This document shows positions 33,913 to 42,319 of a stretch of DNA of 60,420 bases, piece by piece (the stretch's first letter is position 1; each line of letters starts with the position of its first letter). Position numbers and translations under genes: made by a program. The stretch comes from Sporolactobacillus spathodeae (GTDB lineage Bacteria > Bacillota > Bacilli > Bacillales > Sporolactobacillaceae). The stretch is from positions 1-60,420 of the forward strand of contig NZ_JAFBEV010000018.1 in the NCBI RefSeq assembly GCF_016908935.1, written 5' to 3'. Under the pieces are notes generated by a model. The model ran no database searches. It was not told where the DNA came from and saw only the letters and a list, made by a program, of their open reading frames with translations.

Positions 33913-34242
33913 TTAAATAACTCGATAACCAATCAACAGCACGAATACAAAGACGATTGCAGCGATCACAAGAAAAGGTACAAATGATTTCTGTTTGCCG
34001 CGACGTGCAAGCGTCATCTCCATTAACCCGATCAGCAAAATGGCGAGGATGCCCTTTAGCATTAGCATCGGTGGAAATTGTTTAAAAGTAAGTAAAATAG
34101 CGCCGCTAAGAATCATAATCAGATAAGATAGGCGAAGAATCATGTTCCAGGCCTTTTGTTTTGGCAGAGCGACTGATATCAAGAAAAATAAAATCATAAC
34201 CGGCCAAACGAAAGCGTGCACGTGTGCTAAAATTTCTCGCAT
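33913..34242 (-). CDS. YisL/UPF0344 family membrane protein
   Basis: A 109-aa protein with four membrane helices. NMILRLSYLIMILSGAILL, then KGILAILLIGLMEMTLARRGKQKS, follow the UPF0344 (DUF1516) pattern of Bacillus YisL. Function unknown. RBS GGAGG lies 9 bp before ATG. Monocistronic, between a terminator and recQ. Confidence 0.82.
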   Translation of the reverse strand: MREILAHVHAFVWPVMILFFLISVALPKQKAWNMILRLSYLIMILSGAILLTFKQFPPMLMLKGILAILLIGLMEMTLARRGKQKSFVPFLVIAAIVFVFVLLIGYRVI

Positions 34243-34321
34243 GAATCAATCCTCCAAACCATTCACATTCAACATTCTTTTTTACTATAAACCATTCTTG
34301 TGAACGACACATGAATGGCGC

Positions 34322-36121
34322 TCAATCTTCTTTCGCAGCAGCGGTTTCGCTGCTATCCTTCTCATAGGCGGCGATTGCTTCCATAAACGCTTGACCGTAT
34401 TTCTCAAGTTTCTGCTGCCCGACGCCTTTAATCATTAGAAAATCTCGGTCGGTCTGTGGCAGTTGCGCACTCATTTCGCGCAGCGACTGATCCGAGAAAA
34501 TGATATAAGGCGGCACGTACTCCTTCTGAGCCAATTCCTTGCGAATCTTTTTCAAAGTCTCAAATAATTGATTATGCACTTCAAGCTGGACGGCGCGCAC
34601 CTTCCCTTTTTTGAAGACTTTCGTCTCGCCTTTAAGCACCGGAACGGCTCGCTCCGTCAACTTGAGCACCGGATAAGCGCCGCCCTGCTGCGTTAAATAA
34701 CCTTCAGCGGTTAGAAAATCAATCAGTTCGCTGATTTGGCGCTGCGGCTGCTCTTTCATAATGCCGTAGGTCGAGACGCGATCAAGCTTGAAACTGAGTA
34801 CCTTCTGATCGGACGCTCCCGCCAATACTTTGGTGACCATTGTTTTTCCATACCGCTCATGCAGACGACGAACGCAAGACAGAATCTTCTGCGCGGTTTC
34901 ACTGATATCGCTCTTGCCGCGCGTATCCAGACAATTTCCGCAATGCCCACAAGACACCGCTTCACGCGCGCCAAAATAGCGCAGAATATAGCTTTGCAAA
35001 CAGGTCTCTGTATGACAATAGCCAATCATCTGTTCCAGTTTTCGGTACTCTTCGCCTTTCAGGGCATCATCCATTTCAGACTGATCGATAAAAAATTTCT
35101 GCAAACGAATATCCTGAGGCGAAAAAAGCAAGATGCAATCACTTTTCCCGCCGTCACGTCCAGCACGACCGGCTTCCTGATAGTAAGCCTCAATATTGCG
35201 CGGCATATTATAGTGGATCACGTAGCGGACGTTGCTTTTGTTAATCCCCATGCCGAAAGCATTTGTCGCAACGAGCACGGACAAATCATCATAAAGAAAA
35301 TGTTCCTGATTCGCCGCGCGCGCTTCTTCAGACATGCCCGCATGATATTTTCCCGCCGCAAAACCCTCTTTTTGCAGCGCATCATGCAATCGATCCACTT
35401 CCTTGCGCGTCGCTGCGTAAATGATCCCTGGCTGATCGCGGTTTGCTTTCAGGTAGTCACGCAGAAAACGCGCCGGATTCTGACCGCTGACGACTTGGAA
35501 AAATAAATTATCGCGGGCAAATCCCGTAGCAACCACATGGTCTTGCGGAATACCAAGCAACCGGCAAATGTCTTCAGTGACCCGTGGCGTCGCCGTCGCG
35601 GTCAAAGCCGTGACGACCGGTCGTTTGGGGAACTGGTCAATCATCGTCGCAATCTGCCGGTAACTGGGACGGAAATCATGCCCCCATTGCGAAATACAAT
35701 GGGCTTCATCGACAGCAACCAAATCCACGTCCATTTGCTCCAACGTATGCATGAATCCTGGCAATTCCAGGCGTTCCGGCGCGATATAGACGAGTTTGTA
35801 GCGGCCTTGACGCGCGCCGCTCAGTCGAATGCCGCTTTCCTGAAAGGTCAGTGAACTATTGATGTATGTCGCTGGAATCCCGCTGTTCGTCAATGCGTCT
35901 ACTTGATCCTTCATCAGTGCGATCAGCGGTGAAATCACAAGCGTCACGCCGCGTCCCAGCAGAGCCGGGATTTGGTAGCAAAGCGATTTACCGCCACCGG
36001 TCGGCATTATGCCAAGCGTATCCCGTCCAGACAAGATCTGATCGATGATTTGCTGCTGACCCGGACGAAATGCGTCATAGCCGAAATATTGTTTTAAAAT
36101 TTGTTGCGCCGCAGCTTCCAT
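34322..36121 (-). CDS. recQ: ATP-dependent DNA helicase RecQ
   Basis: A 599-aa superfamily 2 helicase: FRPGQQQII (Q motif region), Walker A PTGGGKS (40-46), DEAH box in VAVDEAHCISQWGHDFRPSY, motif VI QEAGRAGRDG, a zinc site (CGHCGNC after CLQSYILRYFG), an RQC winged helix, and a C-terminal HRDC domain (about 520-590) ending in an acidic tail. RecQ unwinds recombination and fork intermediates. Full length; start ATG 36121 with AAAGGTG. Confidence 0.95.
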   Translation of the reverse strand: MEAAAQQILKQYFGYDAFRPGQQQIIDQILSGRDTLGIMPTGGGKSLCYQIPALLGRGVTLVISPLIALMKDQVDALTNSGIPATYINSSLTFQESGIRLSGARQGRYKLVYIAPERLELPGFMHTLEQMDVDLVAVDEAHCISQWGHDFRPSYRQIATMIDQFPKRPVVTALTATATPRVTEDICRLLGIPQDHVVATGFARDNLFFQVVSGQNPARFLRDYLKANRDQPGIIYAATRKEVDRLHDALQKEGFAAGKYHAGMSEEARAANQEHFLYDDLSVLVATNAFGMGINKSNVRYVIHYNMPRNIEAYYQEAGRAGRDGGKSDCILLFSPQDIRLQKFFIDQSEMDDALKGEEYRKLEQMIGYCHTETCLQSYILRYFGAREAVSCGHCGNCLDTRGKSDISETAQKILSCVRRLHERYGKTMVTKVLAGASDQKVLSFKLDRVSTYGIMKEQPQRQISELIDFLTAEGYLTQQGGAYPVLKLTERAVPVLKGETKVFKKGKVRAVQLEVHNQLFETLKKIRKELAQKEYVPPYIIFSDQSLREMSAQLPQTDRDFLMIKGVGQQKLEKYGQAFMEAIAAYEKDSSETAAAKED

Positions 36122-36229
36122 CCGTCAATCACCTTTCAAACAACGCTTGCTCTATCTTCTATTTTAGCATGGATACGTCCAGTGTAGATATAATTGCCAT
36201 ATAGATGAATCGAGGTTTAGCTTTCGTGA

Positions 36230-36425
36230 GAAAAACTTGGCATGGCCAAGTCCCTTTTTAACAATGGCGCTTCGGCTGCTCGCTTGCCGCGGGCGCACCG
36301 CGAGCCTCCTCAAGCAGGCTAGAATCTGCGAGGCCCGTCTGGCACGCTGTTCCCGCAAGGCGCCAGAGCACCTTCGCTCCATTCATACGCAAAGGCCATG
36401 CTGCAGTTTTATACCTCGGCCGATT
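36230..36425 (+). repeat. R element copy R15
   Basis: 5' hairpin CTTGGCATGGCCAAG with T-run, GCTCGCTTGCCGCGGGC, GAGCCTCCTCAAGCAGGC and the second-subtype middle. The tail is replaced by CATGCTGCAGTTTTATACC, the linker that joins R elements to TACTCTG arrays. Confidence 0.88.
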
Positions 36426-36433
36426 ACATGGCC

Positions 36434-36475
36434 TACTCTGCTGATAACTCGCGCTACTCGTTGATTGACCGGCAC
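36434..36475 (+). repeat. Two-unit remnant of a TACTCTG 21-bp array (A5)
   Basis: TACTCTGCTGATAACTCGCG and TACTCGTTGATTGACCGGCA start 21 bp apart. They follow R15 through the same linker seen at 9.5 and 51 kb. Confidence 0.7.
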
Positions 36476-36482
36476 TTTATTC

Positions 36483-36523
36483 TTAAAAAAACAGCGAGCT
36501 ATCTGCTTTTCGCAGCACTCGCT
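36483..36523 (-). terminator. Terminator of the DedA gene
   Basis: Interrupted stem AGCGAG-ctat-CTGC / GCAG-ca-CTCGCT. On the - strand a run of seven T follows. It lies about 50 bp beyond the gene. Confidence 0.65.
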
Positions 36524-36571
36524 TCCTTTAATCATGATTTTATTGTCACTGCCAATTCACGTGGGCAGATT

Positions 36572-37216
36572 TTAACTTTTTTTCTTATAAGAAGGGATAA
36601 TGGTGAGCGAAATGAGTAGTAAACCGATAGAACAGGCGACTATTACCAAAAAATAGTCGCTAATGATTGTTTGGCTGCCAAGGAAAAACCCAAGGAGTAG
36701 GTCGATTGTTGTCCAAACGATGCCAGATGCAATATTGTAGCACATGAATGTACGACCGTCCATTTGACTGAGACCTGCAGCAAAGGGGATCAAAGAACGG
36801 AGCACGGGAATAAATCTAGCGAGAAAAATGAACACACCACCGCGTCCATTAAAAAAGCGTTGCAGCATTTGTAATCTCTCGTCGGTCAACAGATTCTGAA
36901 ACAAGTGATAGTAGGACGATGTGCGTCCCAGTTCTCTGCCCATCCAGTAATTCAAGGCATCGCCGAGGATAGCTGCTAGGGCTGTTATCGCGAGCAACCA
37001 GCCCATACTGATCCCCAATTCAGCATGAGCCGTCAGTGCACCGACTGCGAGAAGCAGTGAATCTCCTTTTAAAAATGGAAAAATGATTAAGCCCATTTCA
37101 ATCAAAACAAAGAGAAAGAGGATGCCATAAGCCCATGTCCCATTATGTCTAATCATGGCAGCAAGGATTTTATCGCTATGCAATAGCACATCTATTAAAC
37201 CTGTCATCTTTTTCAT
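36572..37216 (-). CDS. DedA family membrane protein
   Basis: A 214-aa protein with five or six hydrophobic segments. FPFLKGDSLLLAVGAL, GDALNYWMGRELGR and the conserved FLARFIPVLRSLIPFAAGLSQM (about 131-152, with the essential Arg and Pro residues) define the DedA group, which act as phospholipid scramblases or flippases for lipid carriers such as undecaprenyl phosphate. Single gene; start ATG 37216 with ggggcg. Confidence 0.9.
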   Translation of the reverse strand: MKKMTGLIDVLLHSDKILAAMIRHNGTWAYGILFLFVLIEMGLIIFPFLKGDSLLLAVGALTAHAELGISMGWLLAITALAAILGDALNYWMGRELGRTSSYYHLFQNLLTDERLQMLQRFFNGRGGVFIFLARFIPVLRSLIPFAAGLSQMDGRTFMCYNIASGIVWTTIDLLLGFFLGSQTIISDYFLVIVACSIGLLLISLTIIPSYKKKS

Positions 37217-37349
37217 CGCCCCAGCCGAATCTTCTTTAGCCGTTCATTTCACCTGTTTCATTATAATTTTAGGCTTTGTTCTTTAAGGGGTCATTGATTT
37301 TCAATGAGGTCTTGATGAGTATTTTCTCATGATTTGCAGACATGCATTT

Positions 37350-37536
37350 AGAAAGATTTGGCATAACCAAGTCTATTTTTGCAAAAATTATACTACGGCT
37401 GCTCGCTTGCCGCGGGCGCCGCGCGTCTCCTCAGACAAGCTAGAATCTGCGAGGCCCGTCTGGCACGCTGTTCCCGCAAGGCCCAGAGCGCCGTCGCTGC
37501 ATTTTCCGTGCGAAATCATATACAACCTTTACGTAC
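37350..37536 (+). repeat. R element copy R16
   Basis: Complete: TTTGGCATAACCAAGTC with T-run, GCTCGCTTGCCGCGGGCGCC, CTCCTCAGACAAGCTAG, second-subtype middle (GAGGCCCGTCTGGCACG), tail GTGCGAAATCATATACAACC, ending beside the A-run of the terminator. Confidence 0.9.
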
Positions 37537-37588
37537 GAAAAAGGGTGTCTCAAAATTCAACCAACTTTTCAGACACCCTTCGTTTTCT
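37536..37588. terminator. Terminator after the cytochrome b5-like gene
   Basis: Stem AAGGGTGTCT / AGACACCCTT around a loop of about 20 nt, A-run on the left (U-run on the - strand) and T-rich right flank. Confidence 0.8.
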
Positions 37589-37610
37589 TATTCAGTTTTC
37601 AGATCGCTCA

Positions 37611-38330
37611 TTATTTCAGATAGCCGATGATGCTCACTCCAGCAAGCACGGAGGTCCCATGCGGCGAGTTCTGAATCGCCTGCGTTAGATCTTGCCCGGC
37701 TTCAATGCCATGGTGGAAGCCGTTATGCCAACCATTTGCATGGGTCACATCGTACACCTTGCCGCTAATCGCTACATAAGCAGGCTGTCCATTTTGGCCA
37801 TTATACTTCTTTAATTCGCTCAAAGTGAAGGCGCGCCCAGACTGTTGGCTGCTCGATGATCCTTGCGTTGCAGATGAGCCGCTACTGTTACTACTACTGC
37901 TACCGCTGCTTGTCGCCGTTTGTTTCGTTGTTTTCTGACCACTTGGCGTCGCTTTTGTCGTGTTGGTTTGTATCAACTGTCCCACAATCGGAACCGCTGA
38001 GAGAACCGATGTTCCATGCGGCGACTGAACGATTGCCTGTGTGAGATCCTGCCCGGATGGAATGCCGTGATGCTGCCCATTTTTCCAGTCAGGCGCGTGT
38101 GTCACATCGTATACTTTTCCGTTTACAGCAATGTAAGCAGGCTGTCCGTTTTTCCCGTTATAATGGCTTAATTGAGCGGGCGTAAACGTGCGGTTCGAAT
38201 TCAGATGTTTAGCAAGGGTTTCCGTATGCACAACTTTTTTTGCTGTGTCCTGGACCACTGATGCCGTACAACCGGTAAGCGCGAGGCTCAACATCAGGAT
38301 CGGGACCATCATGTATTTTTTTATACTCAT
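37611..38330 (-). CDS. Lipoprotein with two cytochrome b5-like heme-binding domains
   Basis: A 239-aa surface lipoprotein: signal and lipobox LALTGC (Cys at about 21), then two homologous domains of about 65 residues (about 48-115 and 167-239) joined by a Ser/Thr/Gln-rich linker. Each repeats the pattern YNG-NGQPAY-A--GKVYDVTHA, W-NG-HHGI--GQDLTQAI, SPHGTSVL, with conserved His residues suited to heme ligation. This is the short bacterial cytochrome b5-like family. It starts 13 bp after the ferric-reductase-like gene, and its RBS AGGGGAAG overlaps that gene's end. An electron-transfer partner role is inferred. ATG 38330 is chosen over 38363 for its RBS. Confidence 0.85.
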   Translation of the reverse strand: MSIKKYMMVPILMLSLALTGCTASVVQDTAKKVVHTETLAKHLNSNRTFTPAQLSHYNGKNGQPAYIAVNGKVYDVTHAPDWKNGQHHGIPSGQDLTQAIVQSPHGTSVLSAVPIVGQLIQTNTTKATPSGQKTTKQTATSSGSSSSNSSGSSATQGSSSSQQSGRAFTLSELKKYNGQNGQPAYVAISGKVYDVTHANGWHNGFHHGIEAGQDLTQAIQNSPHGTSVLAGVSIIGYLK

Positions 38331-38343
38331 GGCTTGCTTCCCC

Positions 38344-39699
38344 TTACATTGAGAAATTTTCAAAATGAATGCGTTTTTTATTCACATCAAGATCGCGTAA
38401 ACTGTCGATCACGGAATCCATCATTCGCGTCGGACCGCAAATGATGAAATGCGCGTGCCTTGATTGGTATCGATGGTGTGCGAGTAAACGGGCCAATTTC
38501 TCATAAGTGATACGTCCCTTTTCACCGTTGAAATTCTTGTCACGCGATAGAATTGGAATAAAGGTAAAGTTCGGCATGTATCGCGCCAAGGCAGCCAATT
38601 GATTCTGAAAAATCAATTCAGCTCTTGTCGGCACATTCCAAAGCAGGATGACCCGACGTTTTGGATCTTTGTGTCTTAGATCTTTCAATATGCTGATCAT
38701 CGGCGTGATGCCGATGCCACCAGCGATTAAGACCAATTCGGAACGGGTGCGATGCACACTATTGCCGAGAACGCCATAGGGCCCGTCAATGATTGCCGAG
38801 GCGTTTGTGGTGAGAGCCGGTATCTTGCTTGTATAATCACCGACCGATTTAATCGTGACAGAAAGTGTCGAACGATCATTCGGATCGGATGTAATCGAAA
38901 ATGGATGTTCTTCAGAGGAGATTCCGTCAGCCAACAAGCGGATGAAAACAAATTGCCCCGCTTTATATTTCGGCGAACGCATTCTCCGTTTCAAGACAAG
39001 CGTATGAACATTCGGCGATTCCTCACGAACCTCGACAACGCGGTACGGACTCAGTTTTTCCAAGCTAATTCTCACGCGTTTATGATAAACATAGTAGGCA
39101 AACGCAATCGCAAAATAAATCGTGTAAATGCCGCAAATCCATATATTTTTCTGATAGAAAGCACTGAGTATAAACACATGAAGAAACACCAAAAGGATTG
39201 CCAGGATATTAAAGTTGTGAATCAAGATGCTTAAATTAAAGTCAACAATTCTTTTCTTCTCAAGAAACTGGCGAATCGCTGCAAGAAAAGGGATATGACG
39301 AATCAGCATACCTGTCATGAAAAACAAGGACAACCCTGCCAAGCCGACAAAAATCACAAAAGCATAATTACCTAGATTGCTAATCAGCGGAATAAAGTCT
39401 CTCCAAATGGCATCTTCAAGCTGTTTGTGAAAAAAGGAAAGGACAATTGCGCCGATCGCTGTCAGGGCATGGAAACGGTAGAATTGATTCAAACCAAAAT
39501 ACTTTTCAATAAACTTTGGTCGCGCGCTAATCACTAATTCAGCCATCAGCCAGGTATAGGCAGCTGCTCCGAGAACCATCGGCAGAAGCCCTTTCATCGT
39601 CCCATATGCCGTTGGATTGGCGAGAAAAGTGATCGCAATGGCCGGCAGCGGGCTTAATAAATAGCCAAGCAAAATGACTGGTCTCATGATTTTGTCCAT
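38344..39699 (-). CDS. NOX-like ferric reductase, transmembrane heme plus FAD/NAD domains
   Basis: A 451-aa flavocytochrome. Six membrane helices (about 8-200) carry His77-x13-His91 (FHALTAIGAIVLSFFHK) and His161-x12-His174, the bis-heme ligation pattern of NADPH oxidases and ferric reductases. The C-terminal half has an FAD motif EEHPFSITSDP and nucleotide motifs LIAGGIGITPM and FIICGPTRM. Electrons should pass from NAD(P)H through FAD and two hemes to an acceptor outside: ferric iron, oxygen or the cytochrome b5-like lipoprotein encoded next. ATG 39699 has GGAGG 10 bp upstream. A Fur-box-like site lies 90 bp before it. Confidence 0.9.
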   Translation of the reverse strand: MDKIMRPVILLGYLLSPLPAIAITFLANPTAYGTMKGLLPMVLGAAAYTWLMAELVISARPKFIEKYFGLNQFYRFHALTAIGAIVLSFFHKQLEDAIWRDFIPLISNLGNYAFVIFVGLAGLSLFFMTGMLIRHIPFLAAIRQFLEKKRIVDFNLSILIHNFNILAILLVFLHVFILSAFYQKNIWICGIYTIYFAIAFAYYVYHKRVRISLEKLSPYRVVEVREESPNVHTLVLKRRMRSPKYKAGQFVFIRLLADGISSEEHPFSITSDPNDRSTLSVTIKSVGDYTSKIPALTTNASAIIDGPYGVLGNSVHRTRSELVLIAGGIGITPMISILKDLRHKDPKRRVILLWNVPTRAELIFQNQLAALARYMPNFTFIPILSRDKNFNGEKGRITYEKLARLLAHHRYQSRHAHFIICGPTRMMDSVIDSLRDLDVNKKRIHFENFSM

Positions 39700-39788
39700 T
39701 GTCTTTGATCCTCCAAAATGATGCTGTCTCAATTTGCGTTTTACATGGTTTAATTGTAGTGTGCAAAGTTTAATAAATCATTAATCGT

Positions 39789-39803
39789 AAATGAGAATTA
39801 TCA
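39789..39803 (-). promoter_or_regulatory. Fur-box-like site upstream of the ferric reductase gene
   Basis: On the - strand TGATAATTCTCATTT: the left seven bases match the 7-1-7 consensus TGATAAT-N-ATTATCA exactly, the right half partly. It lies between the VIT gene and the reductase, in the expected promoter region. Confidence 0.55.
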
Positions 39804-39870
39804 CATAAATGCACCATTCATATGGACTTATCAATAATTATTTTTGAACAATAGCTTCATAAGCGCTCTT

Positions 39871-40557
39871 TTAAATAAAGTGACCGACTGTATAAGTGAG
39901 CGCCATAATCAAAAGACCGACAACGACATTTCGGATGATCGCCGGAAGCTTTGGCGCACCGCCTAAGGCCGCACTGATATAGCCTGTCGCTATCAGCGCG
40001 AGAAACACAGAAACACCTGTAAATAAGACACGTGTGGCCGGCGGCATCAGCACAATAGCGAGAACCGGAAGAATGGCGCCGATAGCAAAAGAAAGCATGG
40101 ATGAAAAAGCCGCGTGCCAAGGATTTATGAAATCGTCCGGATTGACACCGAGTTCAGCCTGCGCATGGGCACGGATCGCATCTTTTTTCATTAATTCATC
40201 AGCCACTTTGATTGAGAGTTCTTCGGAAAGCCCATTGCCTCTATATATACTGGCCAACTCATTGCGTTCCCCTTCATAGTCATCGTGGAGTCTGAGTTTT
40301 TCCGCTTGAACAACAGCCTTTTCTGTGTCTTTTTGCGTGCTTACTGAAACATACTCGCCGCCGCCCATTGAGAACGCACCGGCAATGATTCCTGCGAGAC
40401 CCGATATTAGCAATGTACGTGTATCGGTTGTTGCACCTGCAACACCCAGTACAAGGCCCGCCGTCGACATGATCCCATCGTTTGCTCCGAGAACGCCTGC
40501 GCGCAAAACATTTAATTTCTGATTGATTCGTTCCGTGCCATTTTCATTTTGAGACAT
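39871..40557 (-). CDS. VIT family iron/manganese transporter
   Basis: A 228-aa protein of the VIT1/CCC1 family: LRAGVLGANDGIMSTAGLVLGVAGA (helix 1 with the metal-site Asp), AGAFSMGGGEYVSVSTQKDTEKA (helix 2 and the start of the cytosolic metal-binding helices), then an acidic domain with many Glu (about 75-130) and three further helices. Such transporters export or store ferrous iron or manganese. It lies directly upstream of the ferric reductase gene, and both have Fur-like sites. RBS GGAAGGG before ATG 40557. Confidence 0.92.
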   Translation of the reverse strand: MSQNENGTERINQKLNVLRAGVLGANDGIMSTAGLVLGVAGATTDTRTLLISGLAGIIAGAFSMGGGEYVSVSTQKDTEKAVVQAEKLRLHDDYEGERNELASIYRGNGLSEELSIKVADELMKKDAIRAHAQAELGVNPDDFINPWHAAFSSMLSFAIGAILPVLAIVLMPPATRVLFTGVSVFLALIATGYISAALGGAPKLPAIIRNVVVGLLIMALTYTVGHFI

Positions 40558-40598
40558 CGCGTAACCCTTCCTTTTTTTCTATTTATCGCAAATATAAT

Positions 40599-40613
40599 TG
40601 AGAATGACAATCA
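40599..40613. promoter_or_regulatory. Fur-box-like site upstream of the VIT gene
   Basis: TGAGAATGACAATCA matches the 7-1-7 consensus TGATAAT-N-ATTATCA at 11 of 14 fixed positions, about 45 bp before the start codon. Confidence 0.55.
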
Positions 40614-40633
40614 ATTTCGAAGTCCTTAAAACG

Positions 40634-40678
40634 CAATATGCTGCCTTCCAAAGGGAAGACAGCATATTGGACATTTTT
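40634..40678. terminator. Hairpin, possible terminator
   Basis: Long stem CAATATGCTGCCTTCC / GGGAAGACAGCATATTG with small mismatches. The T-run is better on the + strand (ATTTTTAA), but no + strand gene ends here; for the - strand hydrolase gene the tail is only TTTT. Confidence 0.5.
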
Positions 40679-40727
40679 AATTATTATTATTTTATAATGA
40701 ATTCAGCTATTCGTCTATCATTTGTTC

Positions 40728-40835
40728 AGAAAAACTTGGCATAGCCAAGTCCTTTTTTAACAATTGCGCTTCGGCTGCTCGCTTGCCGCGCGCCTTCGCT
40801 ACTTTTTTTTGTGCAAAATCTTCTACGTTCTTATC
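40728..40835 (+). repeat. R element copy R17 (internal deletion)
   Basis: 5' hairpin CTTGGCATAGCCAAG with T-run, GCTCGCTTGCCGCG, then directly CGCCTTCGCTAC and tail TGTGCAAAATC. The deletion runs from the CGCG of the left part to the one of the right part, suggesting slippage between short repeats. Confidence 0.85.
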
Positions 40836-40868
40836 CGATCCATATTCACCTCACCGCTGATCGCTTCT

Positions 40869-41435
40869 TCAAAGGTTGTTCCCATCTAATTCCGACTGCT
40901 CACGTGTATCCGCCTGGAGTACATTTTCCATCATCCGGAGCGCATAATGATTATCTTCCGGGACATTTGACGCGCAGCAGTCACGCGGAACAATGAGGCG
41001 GTAGTCACGCATATAGGCATCATTTGCGGTAAACAGCACGCAAATATTTCCGGCAACACCGCAAAGAATCAGCGTCCGAACCTCAAGGCTCGTCAGGAGT
41101 GCCTGGAGCGGCGTCGCAAAGAAACCGGAATGTTTCGGTTTGACAATAAAATAATCGCTGGGCTGCGGTAGCAGTGCTTGGACACATGAAGCAGCCGGTC
41201 CGCGCAGCGCACAATGAATAATATCATCTTTATCTGACCGCCATTTGCCTGCGTTATCATTGACATAAACGATCGGCAGCCCTGAAGCGCGCATTTGCGC
41301 GCTGAGTGATCGAATTGGCTCAATGATCGGCTGCATTTGCCTTAAAAGCAGCGGACCTTCGCCAAAATCAAGTGTGTTCATCATGTCGATAATGAGCAAG
41401 GCGCAATTATTTCGCGAAGCCCCGTTTAATTCCAT
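40869..41435 (-). CDS. Isochorismatase-family cysteine hydrolase
   Basis: A 188-aa alpha/beta hydrolase with the triad Asp17 (LLIIDMMN), Lys in FIVKPKHSGFF (about 99) and Cys132 (GVAGNICVLFTANDA), which contains the usual cis-peptide region. The family includes nicotinamidases, isochorismatases and carbamoyl hydrolases; the substrate cannot be fixed from sequence. RBS GGGGGAAGGG. Single gene; no siderophore genes are near. Confidence 0.87.
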   Translation of the reverse strand: MELNGASRNNCALLIIDMMNTLDFGEGPLLLRQMQPIIEPIRSLSAQMRASGLPIVYVNDNAGKWRSDKDDIIHCALRGPAASCVQALLPQPSDYFIVKPKHSGFFATPLQALLTSLEVRTLILCGVAGNICVLFTANDAYMRDYRLIVPRDCCASNVPEDNHYALRMMENVLQADTREQSELDGNNL

Positions 41436-41628
41436 TCGCCCTTCCCCCGATAGTGTTTTCCTTAGCTTCTCCTGGATAGCGGCGGCCTAACATTACTTTT
41501 TGATTTGCGCGATTGCGTTGCACGCTGCCTTTTCCCGTATTTTTCACGTGGCGCCATTAATTTGCCCGAACGGAACTCATTTTTTTTCATATGTTGGAGT
41601 AGATTGGTTAAAAGAAGGAGGAATGACT

Positions 41629-42096
41629 ATGGATCAGCAGGATCCAAGGCAGCAAAAGAAGCCTGCTCCCCGAAATCTGATGAATGATCTTGACGCTTTT
41701 TTTCAGCAGAACCCTTTTCAGGATGTGCTGAAATCCATTGACGCGTTCTTTGAAAACCACGGAGCGTTTCCGAAAACCTTTCCAGTTCGATCATTTGAAA
41801 CGAAGCAAAACTGGATTGTTGAAGCGGAATTACCCGGAATTCCGCGCGAATCGATTCATATTGAATTACTCGACAGCAGAATCCGTATCATCGTCGAGAA
41901 TGACCTGGAGTTGGAAGCGACGCACAAGGAAAATGGAACGCATTCGCGAGAGCGGCGCTTCGATCATACAGAGCGAATTGTGAGCATTCCGTACACAATA
42001 GATCGTTCGCGCACCCGCGCTTCTTTTGCCAATGGCATTCTAAGAATCCAAGGACCAAGATTTCCGAAAACGAGCAATACCTTGACCATTGAGTGA
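41629..42096 (+). CDS. Small heat shock protein, Hsp20 family
   Basis: A 155-aa protein: Gln/Pro-rich and Phe-rich N-terminal arm (about 1-50), alpha-crystallin domain (about 55-145; VEAELPGIPRESIHIELL, then ERIVSIPYTIDRSRTRASFANGILRI), and a short tail. The classical A-x-x-x-N-G-I/V-L motif is present as ASFANGILRI. ATP-independent chaperone; in spore formers relatives can be coat-associated. ATG 41629 is favoured because AAGGAGG is 7 bp before it; ATG 41623 is too close. Confidence 0.88.
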   Translation: MDQQDPRQQKKPAPRNLMNDLDAFFQQNPFQDVLKSIDAFFENHGAFPKTFPVRSFETKQNWIVEAELPGIPRESIHIELLDSRIRIIVENDLELEATHKENGTHSRERRFDHTERIVSIPYTIDRSRTRASFANGILRIQGPRFPKTSNTLTIE

Positions 42097-42097
42097 A

Positions 42098-42264
42098 AGA
42101 AAAAACTTGGCTAAGCCTAGTCTTTCGCAGTAAATACGCTGCGGCTGAATGCGGGTTTGCGTATCTCGCTTCTCTTCATCACACTTCAGCCACTCACTTA
42201 CCGTGGGCGTCTCACACATTGCCTTTTGCTCAGAAAAACAACATTAAATTTAAACATCGCTTAA
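42098..42264 (+). repeat. R element copy R18 (rearranged)
   Basis: 5' CTTGGCTAAGCCTAGTC, GCTGCGGCTG, a diverged middle, then CTTACCGTGGGCGTCTCACA and the tail AACATTAAATTTAAACA shared with R12. It adjoins the terminator at 42265. Confidence 0.65.
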
Positions 42265-42308
42265 AAGAAAACAGGCAAGAGTCTATGTACTCTTGCCTGT
42301 TTTTGTTT
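42265..42308. terminator. Bidirectional terminator between hsp20 and patA
   Basis: Stem AAACAGGCAAGAGT / ACTCTTGCCTGTTT, 6-nt loop, A-run left and T-run right. Confidence 0.9.
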
Positions 42309-42319
42309 ATTAATCCGTA

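Noticed and set aside
36434-36475. Origin-type iterons or DnaA boxes
   Set aside because: No TTATNCACA-type DnaA boxes near the 21-bp units and no replication initiator gene in the window.
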